Shown: positions 1 through 9,063 of the stretch, piece by piece
Numbering within the stretch: position 1 is the first letter of the stretch
How the letters are laid out: each line of letters starts with the position of its first letter
Assembly: GCA_964578835.1 (NCBI GenBank)
Contig: CAZOEL010000011.1
Span: forward strand, 37,966-101,965
Direction of reading: 5' to 3'
Length of the DNA stretch: 64,000 bases
Source of the DNA: CAZOEL01 sp964578835
GTDB lineage: Bacteria; Desulfobacterota; Syntrophobacteria; Syntrophobacterales; Syntrophobacteraceae
Translations under genes and position numbers: made by a program
The notes under the pieces: model-generated
What the model saw: the letters and a program-made list of their open reading frames with translations, nothing else
Database searches by the model: none
What the model was told of the DNA's origin: nothing

Positions 1-672
1 AATGAAGCGCGCCTTGGTCGGCGAGATATCCACGAGAGCCTTGATAGCCCGTCGCGCCCGGCCGACGCTCCAGGATTCGAGCAAAAGAGCGAGGGAAAAG
101 AGAAATGTCACCGAGGCCGCCTCGAGCCATTGGCCAATAGCCATTGCGCCGGCCACCGCGACGGCCATGAGGAGGTTCATGTCCGGCCTGAGGCTTCTTA
201 GAGAGAACAAAGCTTTGGGCGCAATGAACCAACCGCCGGCCAGGATGGCCCCCACATAAAGAAGCATGGGACCGAGCCCGATGCTGAAAGCGGAGCCGCC
301 GTCTTCAGCCAGCGCTCGCAATATGCTTCCCTTCTCAAACGAGTCCAGAAGAAGACCCGAAATCATAAAAAGCGCGCTCACAACACACATCAACAGCCTG
401 CCGTGCTTTTGCCACGCGCCTTCTTCCATGGGACAGACGCCGGTCAAGCAAGCGTCCGACCATGGAATGGCTTCCATGCCGGCGCTTGCGACGGCTTCCC
501 TGATTTTACCTTCATTTACCAGTTCGATAGGTGAAAGGATAACCATCTTATTGGCCAAGAGGTCGAAAGCCAAGTTGCCTTCTCCGCCCACGAGAGGACC
601 GATTTGCCTCTTCAGCACGGATATCTCTTCGCCGCAGCACATGCCTCGTATGCGGAACGCTGTCTTCTCCAT
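1..672 (-). CDS. Heavy-metal P1B-type ATPase, N-terminal part (runs off window)
   Basis: Reading the minus strand from 672 to the left edge gives 224 uninterrupted codons with no stop. The protein opens with a metal-binding-like segment whose GMCCGEE motif (about residues 10-16) resembles the CC-x-x-E motif of Zn/Cd/Pb-type P1B-2 ATPases rather than the CxxC of copper pumps. Three hydrophobic stretches follow, as expected for the first transmembrane helices of this family. The phosphorylation DKTG and CPC motifs would lie outside the window, so the metal is not proven. I chose the ATG at 672 because AAGGAG lies upstream, though 12 bases away; an in-frame ATG at 708 is an alternative without a visible ribosome site. 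Expected role: export of divalent soft metals across the inner membrane. Confidence 0.8.
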   Translation of the reverse strand, partial: MEKTAFRIRGMCCGEEISVLKRQIGPLVGGEGNLAFDLLANKMVILSPIELVNEGKIREAVASAGMEAIPWSDACLTGVCPMEEGAWQKHGRLLMCVVSALFMISGLLLDSFEKGSILRALAEDGGSAFSIGLGPMLLYVGAILAGGWFIAPKALFSLRSLRPDMNLLMAVAVAGAMAIGQWLEAASVTFLFSLALLLESWSVGRARRAIKALVDISPTKARFI

Positions 673-947
673 ATATAAGAGATGCTCCTTATAAGAATCA
701 GCAGCCATTGAATTTGCGCCCCGAATAGGCGGAAGTCCACTCCGTCTGCTTCTCAGGGCCTGACGCCCAGTATCTTCAGTATTTTTTGTATCATTATATT
801 AGGTATGGTCAAGGCGCATTTCCGCTTTTGATGAGAACAATTCTCGCACAGATTACAAATTGCTCCGCGCAGCTTCGGCGTGTCTATTTGACGGCTCTGA
901 GAATGGGCGGGCGCAGAAGCTGGAATGTGTCTGGCCTCATGAGTTTT

Positions 948-3900
948 CTAATCCTGCAGTTGAAAAAGCTTCAATGGGGACTTGAGGGTTCTTTTCATGA
1001 AATCCAGGATCTCCGATCCTATGGCGGAAGGCGAAAGGGGCGTTACATCCGGGTCCGCCAAATCGCCTCGCACTCGGACCGGAAACGAGATCAGAGTTCC
1101 GTTGAGCATGCCTCCAACTACCGGGATGCGGTTGATGATTGAATCGACCGTTCGAAGCGGCGCCACCACCACGATGAGATCCACTTTTTTCTTAACCAAA
1201 TCCACATCTCCGCTCCACACCATCTTCATGCAGTGACTATCGATAACCGTCTCTTCAAGAACAAGGATTCCATCCCGAATCGCGGCTTTTGAACGTATCT
1301 CATTATAGGCGCAGCCCTCATTGATCAAGTCCGGGATCTGCCCTTTGTAAATCTCTGTAAAATTGATCAGCCCAAAAATCTTCGAAATAAATCCGAATCT
1401 GTAAATCCGTCCCTCCTTGGCGTTGAACTCGATGTTTCCCTCGAGAGATTCCGCCAGATTATTGCTGCGGTCATCTCCTCTGATTTCGCCTTTGAGCTCA
1501 AAGGTTCCGTCTACCAAGCCCTCTTTTCCAAAGAGGCAGCCCAGAGCCGGGTCCAGGGCGAGATTGCGGGCGGCGGGCTTGATATTGAAATCTACGTTCC
1601 TTTGTCCGAAGGTTATTGTCCCGGGCGTAGAAACGCCGCACAACCCGGCTTCCAGGAGCTCAACCACCGTTTCATCCTTCTGCAACGTCACCGAGGCGCG
1701 GAACGGACTCCATTCGTACCCGCTAAAAAGGAAGTTGTCGGCTTTGACCCTCACGACCCCTTCAATCGGTATCCCCATGAAGTCGATGCGTCGACTGCTC
1801 TCCCATGCTTTAGGGCTGCTGACCTGGACCCTGGATTCCCCTGGCGCGTTTTCACCCTGTTTCGCTTCTTTCGAGTCCGCCCCCAGTTTTTCCCAGTCCA
1901 GCTTTCCGGAAGATATGTCCACATCGACTTGTAATCCTTTCGGAACCGCGCGCACGGCTCCTTTCAGGTCCAGGCGGTTCTCACCAATGCCCACAGTAGC
2001 GGACTGTATGAACAGATTGTCCTTTGTGCCCTCGATGGACGCTCTCTCGACTTGTACAGGCGGGCTGGACTTTCTTGGGATTTGAAAGCCCTCCAACTCG
2101 AGCGCTCCAACGATGGTCGACTCGAGAGGTCGCTCCACAGACAAGCGAGCCTTAAAATCTCCGTTGATTCTGCCATGCAGGACACGATTCTCCGCCAATA
2201 GGTTATTCAAGCTTTTACTGCTGAGAGTTCCGCGGAAGCTTAAGTCCGGCTCCTTTTCTTTGATCTTGATTGATAGAGAGGCGTTGGAATATTGATCCTT
2301 GACTGAAAGCTCTTGCAGCATCAGCTCCTTACGGTTTCGGTCCACTTTGATAAACGCCTGCGGGCCATCCGGAATTTTAATGTCGCCGAAATATTGAATG
2401 GCTCCGTTCTCCTGCCATATAATCCGACTCATCGGTGTTGAGAACGGAGCGCGAATTCTAAATGAGACCGGTAGGTTAATGAAGTCCGATATGGACTGAT
2501 TAGCCTGCAGTCCTGCGTCTCCTGCGAAAGTAAGGTCTGCCGCTTTCTTTCCAAAATAAACATTGCCTGACGCTGAAAATGACGCGTCGAGGAGAGCCGC
2601 TTGGCACTTCACTAAGCTGATATATTCCCTGGTCGCAGCGATTCCGCCGCTCTTGATGGTCACAACCTCGGGGAGGCGTTTGGACTGGACGCTCCCGTTT
2701 TCCACTGTCCCCTCAATGGCGATGCGCAGCTTTTCGGGGCCGAGCAGCGGGCCTTCCACATCCAAGGTGTGCGTATTGAGCGACCCTCTCAAAGATTCGA
2801 AATTTTCCAGCTCATCCTGGAATCGTTCAAGGGTTTTGAGCCAGGGATAAATCTCGTCAATAGAAAAAGCTCCGGGCGCAGCCGATGAGACTTTGATAAA
2901 CGACTTGGGACCCCAGTCCAGTAAAGTTGAAAACCGCGGAAGATGGGATTTGCCAACGCTGCCGGAGACAACAGGGGCGTTGATGTGGCTCCCTTCATAT
3001 AAAAAGGATTCCCCTTTTAGCTCTATAGCGTGGGGGAGCCGCTCATAAAAAGCCTGGAGCGTGAATTCACGCGCTTCGACTCGCGTCTTCACGTCCTTGA
3101 ACCTCTCTCCGAGAAGCAGTCGTCCAATCGCTTTCCCTTTTACATCTTTTATGAGCGCGAGCTCTCTTTGGAAGTCGGCGTCCTTCACGACACGCTCCAG
3201 GACGGGGGGAAGCTGGGCTAGATCGGCATTCAGCTGCAAATCGAGATGAAAAGGAGCATCGTCCGTCTCGTCCCGATCGAGTCCTATTGCCAATACGCCG
3301 TTGGTGGCCGTCGAATTTCCCGTTCTGGCTTTGAGATCTTTCCCTTCCAGAATTCCCTGAATAATCGTAACCGATCCTTCTGTCTCCACAAGATCGAGCT
3401 CGGCTGCGGGAGTGAATATCTCGCCCTGCAGCATATGGCCTGTGAGGACGAAGTTTTCGAGCTTTCCGAGATCTTTGTAGTCATTCGCGTGCGACTTGAA
3501 TGTGATATGAGGGATCCAGCCGCCTTTTACGATCTGGAATATTTTTGCGACCTTCTTATTTTCGCCGAAGAGGGCGAGAACCATATTCCGAATCGGCGAG
3601 ACCTCCAGGCCGGTTCCCGTGAGATCCAGACTGAGCGCGCGCGAGCTGGAATCCTGTGCGAGATCTCCGGCAATCTTTAGCCGTGGTGAGCTGAGATCGA
3701 GGTCTGCAATAGAGACCGTCAGCTTCTCGGGATTGTTCTTGACGGCGCCTTTTAACCGGAGGCCTTTCAAAGCGAGAGCTTTACCGTTGAAGTTTAAAGA
3801 AACTTCAGGCGTTGAGGCTACAATGTTTGCTTGAAACAAATCCGATCCGTCCCCGCGGAAAGAAACGCTCAGATCCGTTGTTGCGTCTGTTATTCGCAGA

Positions 3901-4649
3901 CGGGCGGCGGGATAAAAAATATCGCTCAGCTCCTTTGCCCTAAAGGCCTCCAATTTGATGCTGCCTTTACAGCTGAAATCTTCGGTATCCAACCAGCCTC
4001 TTACCGAAAGCCTTTCCCAAAGAGTGGACTGGGAGCTGAAGCTTACTTTCATCTTTCCAGGAGGAAGGACGATTCTCGTGTTTATGTCATAAAAGCGAAG
4101 ATTCTTTCCATCTGGCGCAATGAAATGGGCTTCTCCATTACGTATGGACAGCGCAAGATTTGGAAAGGTCAATGACAAGGGAGAGAGCAGTCGAACGATT
4201 TCTTTTCCGACATTCTCCGGGAGTGAGCTTCGGGACTGTTCCTTCTTTTCAAGCTCTGTTTCCTTTCCCTCCAGTTGGGGAGGATTTGCCGGTAACTGAT
4301 ATATTACCCGAGGAGCGACAACGAGAAGACGACCTATTTCCAAATTCCCGGTCAAAAGAGGGAGAATCTTGGGAGTGATGGATAGACTTTCCATCGAAAG
4401 CTGCACTCTTCCCGGCTGACAGATGATGGGATTGTTCAGAACGACTTGAGGGCGAGGAATAATTGAAAGATGGAGGTTGTCGAAGTCGGCTCCGCAGCCG
4501 GTGGAAGCGTGAATAATCGAGACAATTTTAGCTTTGGCGGCGTCCAGGTTGATAAGCTTCGAAAGGGCGAGGTCGAAGGCGAGGACGAGCAACAGGAGCG
4601 CAGCCAGGCTTCCGGACGACCATAGAAAAATTTTTTTGGCTCTTCTCAT
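948..4649 (-). CDS. AsmA-like membrane-anchored protein (1233 aa)
   Basis: The long single-frame product has one N-terminal transmembrane segment (about residues 9-28) followed by about 1200 residues rich in alternating hydrophobic and polar positions, as in the AsmA/TamB/YhdP family of periplasm-spanning proteins thought to move lipids between inner and outer membranes. The last 200 residues carry the family's C-terminal pattern: a predicted IKG/FNAKEG-like stretch, a VDLVKKKVDLIVVVAP segment and a closing VRGDLADPDVTPLSP motif. The ATG at 4649 has GGAG 8 bases upstream. A good -10/-35 pair lies about 120 bases upstream. It is divergent from the SPFH-type gene and probably monocistronic. Identification to the superfamily is firm; the specific role is inferred from relatives. 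Confidence 0.8.
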   Translation of the reverse strand: MRRAKKIFLWSSGSLAALLLLVLAFDLALSKLINLDAAKAKIVSIIHASTGCGADFDNLHLSIIPRPQVVLNNPIICQPGRVQLSMESLSITPKILPLLTGNLEIGRLLVVAPRVIYQLPANPPQLEGKETELEKKEQSRSSLPENVGKEIVRLLSPLSLTFPNLALSIRNGEAHFIAPDGKNLRFYDINTRIVLPPGKMKVSFSSQSTLWERLSVRGWLDTEDFSCKGSIKLEAFRAKELSDIFYPAARLRITDATTDLSVSFRGDGSDLFQANIVASTPEVSLNFNGKALALKGLRLKGAVKNNPEKLTVSIADLDLSSPRLKIAGDLAQDSSSRALSLDLTGTGLEVSPIRNMVLALFGENKKVAKIFQIVKGGWIPHITFKSHANDYKDLGKLENFVLTGHMLQGEIFTPAAELDLVETEGSVTIIQGILEGKDLKARTGNSTATNGVLAIGLDRDETDDAPFHLDLQLNADLAQLPPVLERVVKDADFQRELALIKDVKGKAIGRLLLGERFKDVKTRVEAREFTLQAFYERLPHAIELKGESFLYEGSHINAPVVSGSVGKSHLPRFSTLLDWGPKSFIKVSSAAPGAFSIDEIYPWLKTLERFQDELENFESLRGSLNTHTLDVEGPLLGPEKLRIAIEGTVENGSVQSKRLPEVVTIKSGGIAATREYISLVKCQAALLDASFSASGNVYFGKKAADLTFAGDAGLQANQSISDFINLPVSFRIRAPFSTPMSRIIWQENGAIQYFGDIKIPDGPQAFIKVDRNRKELMLQELSVKDQYSNASLSIKIKEKEPDLSFRGTLSSKSLNNLLAENRVLHGRINGDFKARLSVERPLESTIVGALELEGFQIPRKSSPPVQVERASIEGTKDNLFIQSATVGIGENRLDLKGAVRAVPKGLQVDVDISSGKLDWEKLGADSKEAKQGENAPGESRVQVSSPKAWESSRRIDFMGIPIEGVVRVKADNFLFSGYEWSPFRASVTLQKDETVVELLEAGLCGVSTPGTITFGQRNVDFNIKPAARNLALDPALGCLFGKEGLVDGTFELKGEIRGDDRSNNLAESLEGNIEFNAKEGRIYRFGFISKIFGLINFTEIYKGQIPDLINEGCAYNEIRSKAAIRDGILVLEETVIDSHCMKMVWSGDVDLVKKKVDLIVVVAPLRTVDSIINRIPVVGGMLNGTLISFPVRVRGDLADPDVTPLSPSAIGSEILDFMKRTLKSPLKLFQLQD

Positions 4650-4766
4650 TCCGATTACTCCGGAATCTGCTGCGTCGGCGCTCGACCAAAGATTTGGGAA
4701 CCGCCCTATCCATGAATATGGGGGAAACTGCCTGCGAACATCCCAACCTGAACCTTAAAAACTTTA

Positions 4767-4795
4767 ATTATACTAATCGATGAGTCCAGAAACAA
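4767..4795 (-). promoter_or_regulatory. Sigma-70-type promoter for the AsmA-like gene
   Basis: On the minus strand there is a perfect TATAAT (4772-4767) preceded by TTGTTT (4795-4790) with a 17-base spacer. Transcription would start near 4760 and leave a leader of about 110 bases before the ATG at 4649. The -35 hexamer is only half consensus. Confidence 0.5.
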
Positions 4796-5234
4796 GGAAC
4801 GGATAATTTCCGCATGAGTCTCAACAACTCAGAGCGAATAAGTCTTTACGCCTTTCCGGAGCGTGAAGCTGAAGTCCATATCGTTCGCTGAGGCGTTTCT
4901 GGAGCTTGAGAGTATTTACATGCTATAGACATAACCGGTCACAATCTCTTTTCCGCGTTCTGTGGGCTTCAATGTGAGCGGCTGATGAGCTCTCTCCAGC
5001 TCCGTCCCTCATAGAAAGCGTTCAAGCTGCTTCCCCTTTTTGCCGAATAGCCTCACGAGAAGCAGCCGCATTGAATGGTCGTTCATTGATCAGAAGACAA
5101 GAAACGAATTGTCGTCCCCAAGGATGCGCACTATTTCGAAGTCCCTGCAGATCCTGGAACCTTTCTATTTGAGCGGTTCCGGCGGGGAGAATTCATTTGC
5201 TCAGCCCTGGCGGCGCAAATGTAGAAAGGCTGAT
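4796..5234. other. Intergenic region between divergent genes
   Basis: This stretch separates the AsmA-like gene from the plus-strand SPFH gene. An open frame continues upstream of the SPFH start back to 5040, but it has no ribosome-binding site and no family resemblance. It probably holds the promoter for the SPFH operon, but I see no convincing -35/-10 pair or repeat. Confidence 0.4.
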
Positions 5235-6368
5235 ATGGGAACCAATAATTATGTATTCCTTGAGCTCCTTGAATGGTTTGACGAAACAGGCCGTGAGATC
5301 GTGCGCAGGATTCCCGCGGAGGGTTCGGGCGAGATCAAGTACGGAGCGCAGCTCATTGTTCGAGAGAGTCAGACCGCGGTCTTCTTCTACGGCGGCAAAG
5401 CCTGCGACGCCTTCCAGAGCGGCCGACACACGCTCACCACAGCGAACATCCCGGTCATAACCAAGCTCCTGAGCTTTCCGTGGGGTTTTGCAAGCCCTCT
5501 TCGAGCCGAAGTCTACTTCGTAAACATGATTGAGTTTCCAAACCTCAAGTGGGGGACGAGGGACCCGGTAGCATTCAAGGATTCGGAGCTTGGCCTCATC
5601 CGCCTCAGAGCGTTTGGGATATACAGTTTGAGGGTGGTCGATCCGATCCAGTTCATAAACAGCCTGGTCGGAACCAAAGGGATTTATTCGACCGAGGGAA
5701 TTGAAGAGTACCTGAGCCAGGCGATAGTGGCGCGCTTCAACGATTACATGGGAGAAAACCTCGATTCGCTCTTCAACCTTCCGCAGCAATACGACGAGCT
5801 CGCCATCGGTCTCAGGCTACGTTTAAATGACGATTTCAGCCGCTACGGCCTCGAGCTTGCCAGGCTCTACATAAACTCCATCACTCCGCCTCCGGAGGTG
5901 CAAAAGGCGATTGACGACAAAAGCCGGCTTGCCCTGTTCGATAACCTCGACCGTCTCATGAAAATGAAGACCGCCATGGCGATGGAAAAGATTTCTGAGA
6001 ATCAGGGGGAGGCCGGCGCAGGCATGGGCATGGGACTTGGTTTCATGATGCCCGGCGCCATCGCCGATCAGTTGAGGAAGAGAGAACCCGACTCGCCGCC
6101 CGGCTGCTCATGTCCCCGTTGCGGGAGCAGCCTTCCCCGGGATTGCCGATTCTGCTCTCATTGCGGCGCGCAATTGTCCAGGGCCGAGTATTGCGCCAAA
6201 TGCGGCCGGGAGCTCCCGCCGCAGGCGAAATTTTGTTCTGGATGCGGGACCGCCGTAAAGCAGCAGGCTTCGAGCCTTGGCAAATGCCCACACTGTGGCG
6301 CCGAGCGCCTGGTCGAAGCGAGCTTCTGCAATCAGTGCGGCGGTAAGATTTCAAATGAAAAGCCCTGA
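5235..6368 (+). CDS. SPFH-domain protein with C-terminal tandem zinc ribbons
   Basis: The N-terminal 280 residues have the character of the SPFH/band-7 'virion core protein-like' family: an antiparallel segment reading KYGAQLIVRESQTAVFF, then a long helical region containing QAIVARFNDYMGENLDSLF and a YGLELARLYINSITPP motif. A Gly/Met-rich linker leads to three double-CxxC zinc ribbons in the last 100 residues (CPRCG...CSHCG, CAKCG...CSGCG, CPHCG...CNQCG). ATG 5235 has AAAGG six bases upstream and fits the family start; the frame stays open upstream to 5040. No signal peptide, so it is probably cytosolic or membrane-peripheral, possibly oligomeric. The next gene, also zinc-ribbon rich, overlaps its end by 14 bases, suggesting a functional pair. 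No catalytic residues are visible. Confidence 0.75.
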   Translation: MGTNNYVFLELLEWFDETGREIVRRIPAEGSGEIKYGAQLIVRESQTAVFFYGGKACDAFQSGRHTLTTANIPVITKLLSFPWGFASPLRAEVYFVNMIEFPNLKWGTRDPVAFKDSELGLIRLRAFGIYSLRVVDPIQFINSLVGTKGIYSTEGIEEYLSQAIVARFNDYMGENLDSLFNLPQQYDELAIGLRLRLNDDFSRYGLELARLYINSITPPPEVQKAIDDKSRLALFDNLDRLMKMKTAMAMEKISENQGEAGAGMGMGLGFMMPGAIADQLRKREPDSPPGCSCPRCGSSLPRDCRFCSHCGAQLSRAEYCAKCGRELPPQAKFCSGCGTAVKQQASSLGKCPHCGAERLVEASFCNQCGGKISNEKP

Positions 6369-7605
6369 CCCGAATCAGGCATGGCGCATCGAGCTCCAAT
6401 GCCCCCAGTGCGGCGCATTGGTGGACCTCGAAGAAACGGACCGGATTCTTCAGTGCGTCTATTGTCGCACGCGCCTTTACCTGGCTCCGAAGGGCCACGG
6501 CGTCTATTACCTGCAGCCGGACGCCTCTACGAAAGACTTCCTGTTTATCCCCTACTGGCGCTTCAAAGGCATGGTCTTTTCATGCGAAGAGCGTGAGATT
6601 GCGCAGCGGGTCGAAGATTCCACCCTTCTGGCCATGAAGGTCAGGGAGCTTCCCCCTTCGCTCGGCGTGCGGCCTCAAGTTCTGAAGCTCAGGTTTGTTA
6701 CGCCTGAAATAGAGGGCGCTTTCTTCAAGCCGCATTTTCCACTGAAAATTGGCGAAAAGGGCTCCCAAGGCGATGGGGATTGCTCTGGGACAGGGCGCTC
6801 CGAGCCGTTTGAGCTCTTCATAGGCGAAACGGTTAGCCTCATCTATGCGCCTCTCTATATGCGGGAGGGGATTCTTTACGATGCGATTCTCAAGAGACCC
6901 TTGGCGCGAACGCGCTGCGACCTTGCTGAAAAACTGCCCTTAGATCATCATCACAGCCTTTCCGTCCAGTTTATCCCGACGCTTTGCCCCCATTGCGGAT
7001 GGGACCTCTTGGGAGAGAAGGACACGCTGATTCTACTATGCAAGAACTGCAATACGGCGTGGAAAGCTTCCGGAGACGGGTTGGCTCGGCTGGAGTTCGG
7101 CGTTATGGACTGCGGAGTGGAAGAGCCGACTCTCTGTCTTCCCTTCTGGCGCTTAGGAACTCGGGTGAAAGGACTGCAACTCGAGTCCTACGCGGATCTT
7201 ATCAGGCTCGCAAATTTGCCGAAGGCCATTAAGGAAGAATGGTTCGAGCGTCGAGTCCATTTCTGGACCCCGGCCTTCAAGGTTCAGCCTCATTTATTTA
7301 TGAGGCTATCGAAGTTTTTGACGATTGCCCAACCTCACGGAGAGCTTGAAGCGGCGTTCCCAAAAGTCCCAACTCATCCTGTGACTCTTCCCCTGAAAGA
7401 AGCGGTGGAAAGCGTCAAGCTAACCATTGCTTCTTTGGGGGTTCCGAAAAGTCATATCATTCCAATGCTTTCAGATATCGAAATAAAGCTCGAAGCATGC
7501 CATTTGGTCTACCTGCCTTTTACTTCGGTGGGAAGCGAGCTCATTCAGCCGACGATTCAGATGGGCATAAATAAAAATTCCCTCAAAATGGGAAGGCTGC
7601 TGTAG
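6355..7605 (+). CDS. Zinc-ribbon protein of unknown function, partner of SPFH gene
   Basis: This 416-residue product starts at ATG 6355, inside the end of the SPFH gene, so the two are translationally coupled. An N-terminal zinc ribbon (CPQCG ... CVYC, about residues 14-38) and a central one (CPHCGW ... CKNC, about residues 214-236) are separated by a globular region. The rest is mixed alpha/beta with no transmembrane helix, and I do not recognise an enzyme family. The shared zinc-ribbon design and overlap suggest it works on or with the SPFH assembly, perhaps as an adaptor; this is inference. A start further upstream in frame (6277) is possible but would lie wholly within the SPFH coding region. 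Confidence 0.7.
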   Translation: MKSPDPNQAWRIELQCPQCGALVDLEETDRILQCVYCRTRLYLAPKGHGVYYLQPDASTKDFLFIPYWRFKGMVFSCEEREIAQRVEDSTLLAMKVRELPPSLGVRPQVLKLRFVTPEIEGAFFKPHFPLKIGEKGSQGDGDCSGTGRSEPFELFIGETVSLIYAPLYMREGILYDAILKRPLARTRCDLAEKLPLDHHHSLSVQFIPTLCPHCGWDLLGEKDTLILLCKNCNTAWKASGDGLARLEFGVMDCGVEEPTLCLPFWRLGTRVKGLQLESYADLIRLANLPKAIKEEWFERRVHFWTPAFKVQPHLFMRLSKFLTIAQPHGELEAAFPKVPTHPVTLPLKEAVESVKLTIASLGVPKSHIIPMLSDIEIKLEACHLVYLPFTSVGSELIQPTIQMGINKNSLKMGRLL

Positions 7606-7698
7606 GGAAAGCCCTACACGATGTCAAATCTCTAAGCCTTTTTAAAACCGAGCATCCGGCGTCTTCAGAGCAGACAACTTTGGCGGCAACATTGGGCG

Positions 7699-7740
7699 GA
7701 AACGGCATAGAGCCACCATCCGAGCGCCCCATGCCGTTTC
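7699..7740. terminator. Inverted repeat between convergent operons, likely terminator
   Basis: A 10-base perfect stem (GAAACGGCAT at 7699-7708 with ATGCCGTTTC at 7731-7740) encloses a 22-base loop. On the plus strand it is followed by a pyrimidine-rich TTCTTCTTC tract. It sits between the plus-strand zinc-ribbon gene and the end of nifB and could serve transcription from both sides. Confidence 0.5.
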
Positions 7741-7769
7741 TTCTTCTGATCTTTAAGATCCATCGCTCC

Positions 7770-9047
7770 TTACATGCATCCTCCTCCGTCTCCGCCGCAG
7801 CCCTGTCCTTTGGAGCACGCCTTGGCCTTGCGCGTTTTGAGGAAAGTTACATTGCCGCCCTTGTAGATCAGATCCAAGCCCATTTCAATGAATCCGTTCA
7901 TCTCAACGGGCATGATGCCGGCTTCTCTCAGCACTTTTGCGGGATTTTCGCCAAAGCCGCTCACCAGCACAGCCCTGCAATCTTTGAGGATGGCGCTCAA
8001 CTCCACCCATCTCTTGAGACCGTTGCCGGGCTCCGGCGCGGGACGCTCCTCGACAAACTTATAGCCGTAATCGCTCTGTTCCCATATCAGGAACCTGCGC
8101 GCTTCTCCGAGGTGCTGGTTTATGAGCATCCCTTCAAGACTCGCAACAGCGACATAAGGTTTGTCCTCCAAAGATGGGACGGCTCTCGAGCAGGATTCGA
8201 GGCAGCCCGAAAGCTCGTCCGATCTGTCTTCTCCGAGGAGCCCGACGGCATCCGCCCGGCAACGCGTGCAATGCTTCATCTGCGGAAGATACTTTCCAGC
8301 CGTTTCCTGCAGGCTCTCCATCTGTTCCTTGCTTGGCTCCGGGATGCTCTCGAAGGGCGTATCCTCGTTTGGGTACATGGGCATGCAATTGAGCAGGTCC
8401 ACTCCCAATTCGGCCATCTTCCTCGCCACTTCCTCGACGTGGCGGTCGTTTATCCCGGGAACGACAATGGTATTTACTTTGACTATGACGCCTCTTTCCT
8501 TGAGTCCTGCTATCACTTCAAGCTGTCTTTCGAGCAGAAGCTCCGCCGCTCTCAGGCCTCTGTAGATGATTTTGCCGTCCCGCGCCCATCCGTAGATGTT
8601 CTTTCCAATTTCCGGGTCTACTGTGTTCACGGTTACCGTCACGTGAGAAACCCCAACGGAGGCGATATCGTCCAGGTAGGGAAGGGCTCCGAAGCCGTTG
8701 GTGGCAAGGCAGAGGATCATTTCGGGAAATCTTTCCTTCACCAGGCGCATGGTTTCGATAGTCTCGAGAGGAGTTGCGAAGGGATCTCCCGGACCTGCAA
8801 TGCCGGCCACCGTAATCCTGGGCTCGCGCTCGAGAGCCTCCCCGAGATACTTGACCGCCTGCTGCGGCGTCAGAACCGCGCTGCAAACTCCCGGACGGCT
8901 CTCGTTGACGCAATCGTGCTTGCGGTTGCAGTAATTGCATTTGATGTTGCATTTGGGGGCGACCGGGAGGTGAATCCGTCCGCATTCCCCCTTCACGTCA
9001 GCGTTGAAGCACGGATGTCTATGAAAATCATTCAGCCTGGTAGTCAT
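7770..9047 (-). CDS. nifB: Nitrogenase cofactor biosynthesis protein NifB
   Basis: Radical-SAM enzyme that makes NifB-co, the 8Fe-9S-C precursor of FeMo-co. The CxxxCxxC motif reads CNIKCNYC (about residues 33-40), preceded by the conserved HPCF motif near residue 11. The SAM domain is followed by a NifX-like C-terminal domain (from VAVASLEGMLINQHLGEA onward) that can hold the cluster, and by a Cys/Gly-rich tail. The 425-residue length fits two-domain NifB. The ATG at 9047 has AAGGAT upstream. It is the last gene of the nif operon, 16 bases after nifN. Antisense frames across it are shadows. Confidence 0.96.
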   Translation of the reverse strand: MTTRLNDFHRHPCFNADVKGECGRIHLPVAPKCNIKCNYCNRKHDCVNESRPGVCSAVLTPQQAVKYLGEALEREPRITVAGIAGPGDPFATPLETIETMRLVKERFPEMILCLATNGFGALPYLDDIASVGVSHVTVTVNTVDPEIGKNIYGWARDGKIIYRGLRAAELLLERQLEVIAGLKERGVIVKVNTIVVPGINDRHVEEVARKMAELGVDLLNCMPMYPNEDTPFESIPEPSKEQMESLQETAGKYLPQMKHCTRCRADAVGLLGEDRSDELSGCLESCSRAVPSLEDKPYVAVASLEGMLINQHLGEARRFLIWEQSDYGYKFVEERPAPEPGNGLKRWVELSAILKDCRAVLVSGFGENPAKVLREAGIMPVEMNGFIEMGLDLIYKGGNVTFLKTRKAKACSKGQGCGGDGGGCM

Positions 9048-9063
9048 ATCCGCATATCCTTGT

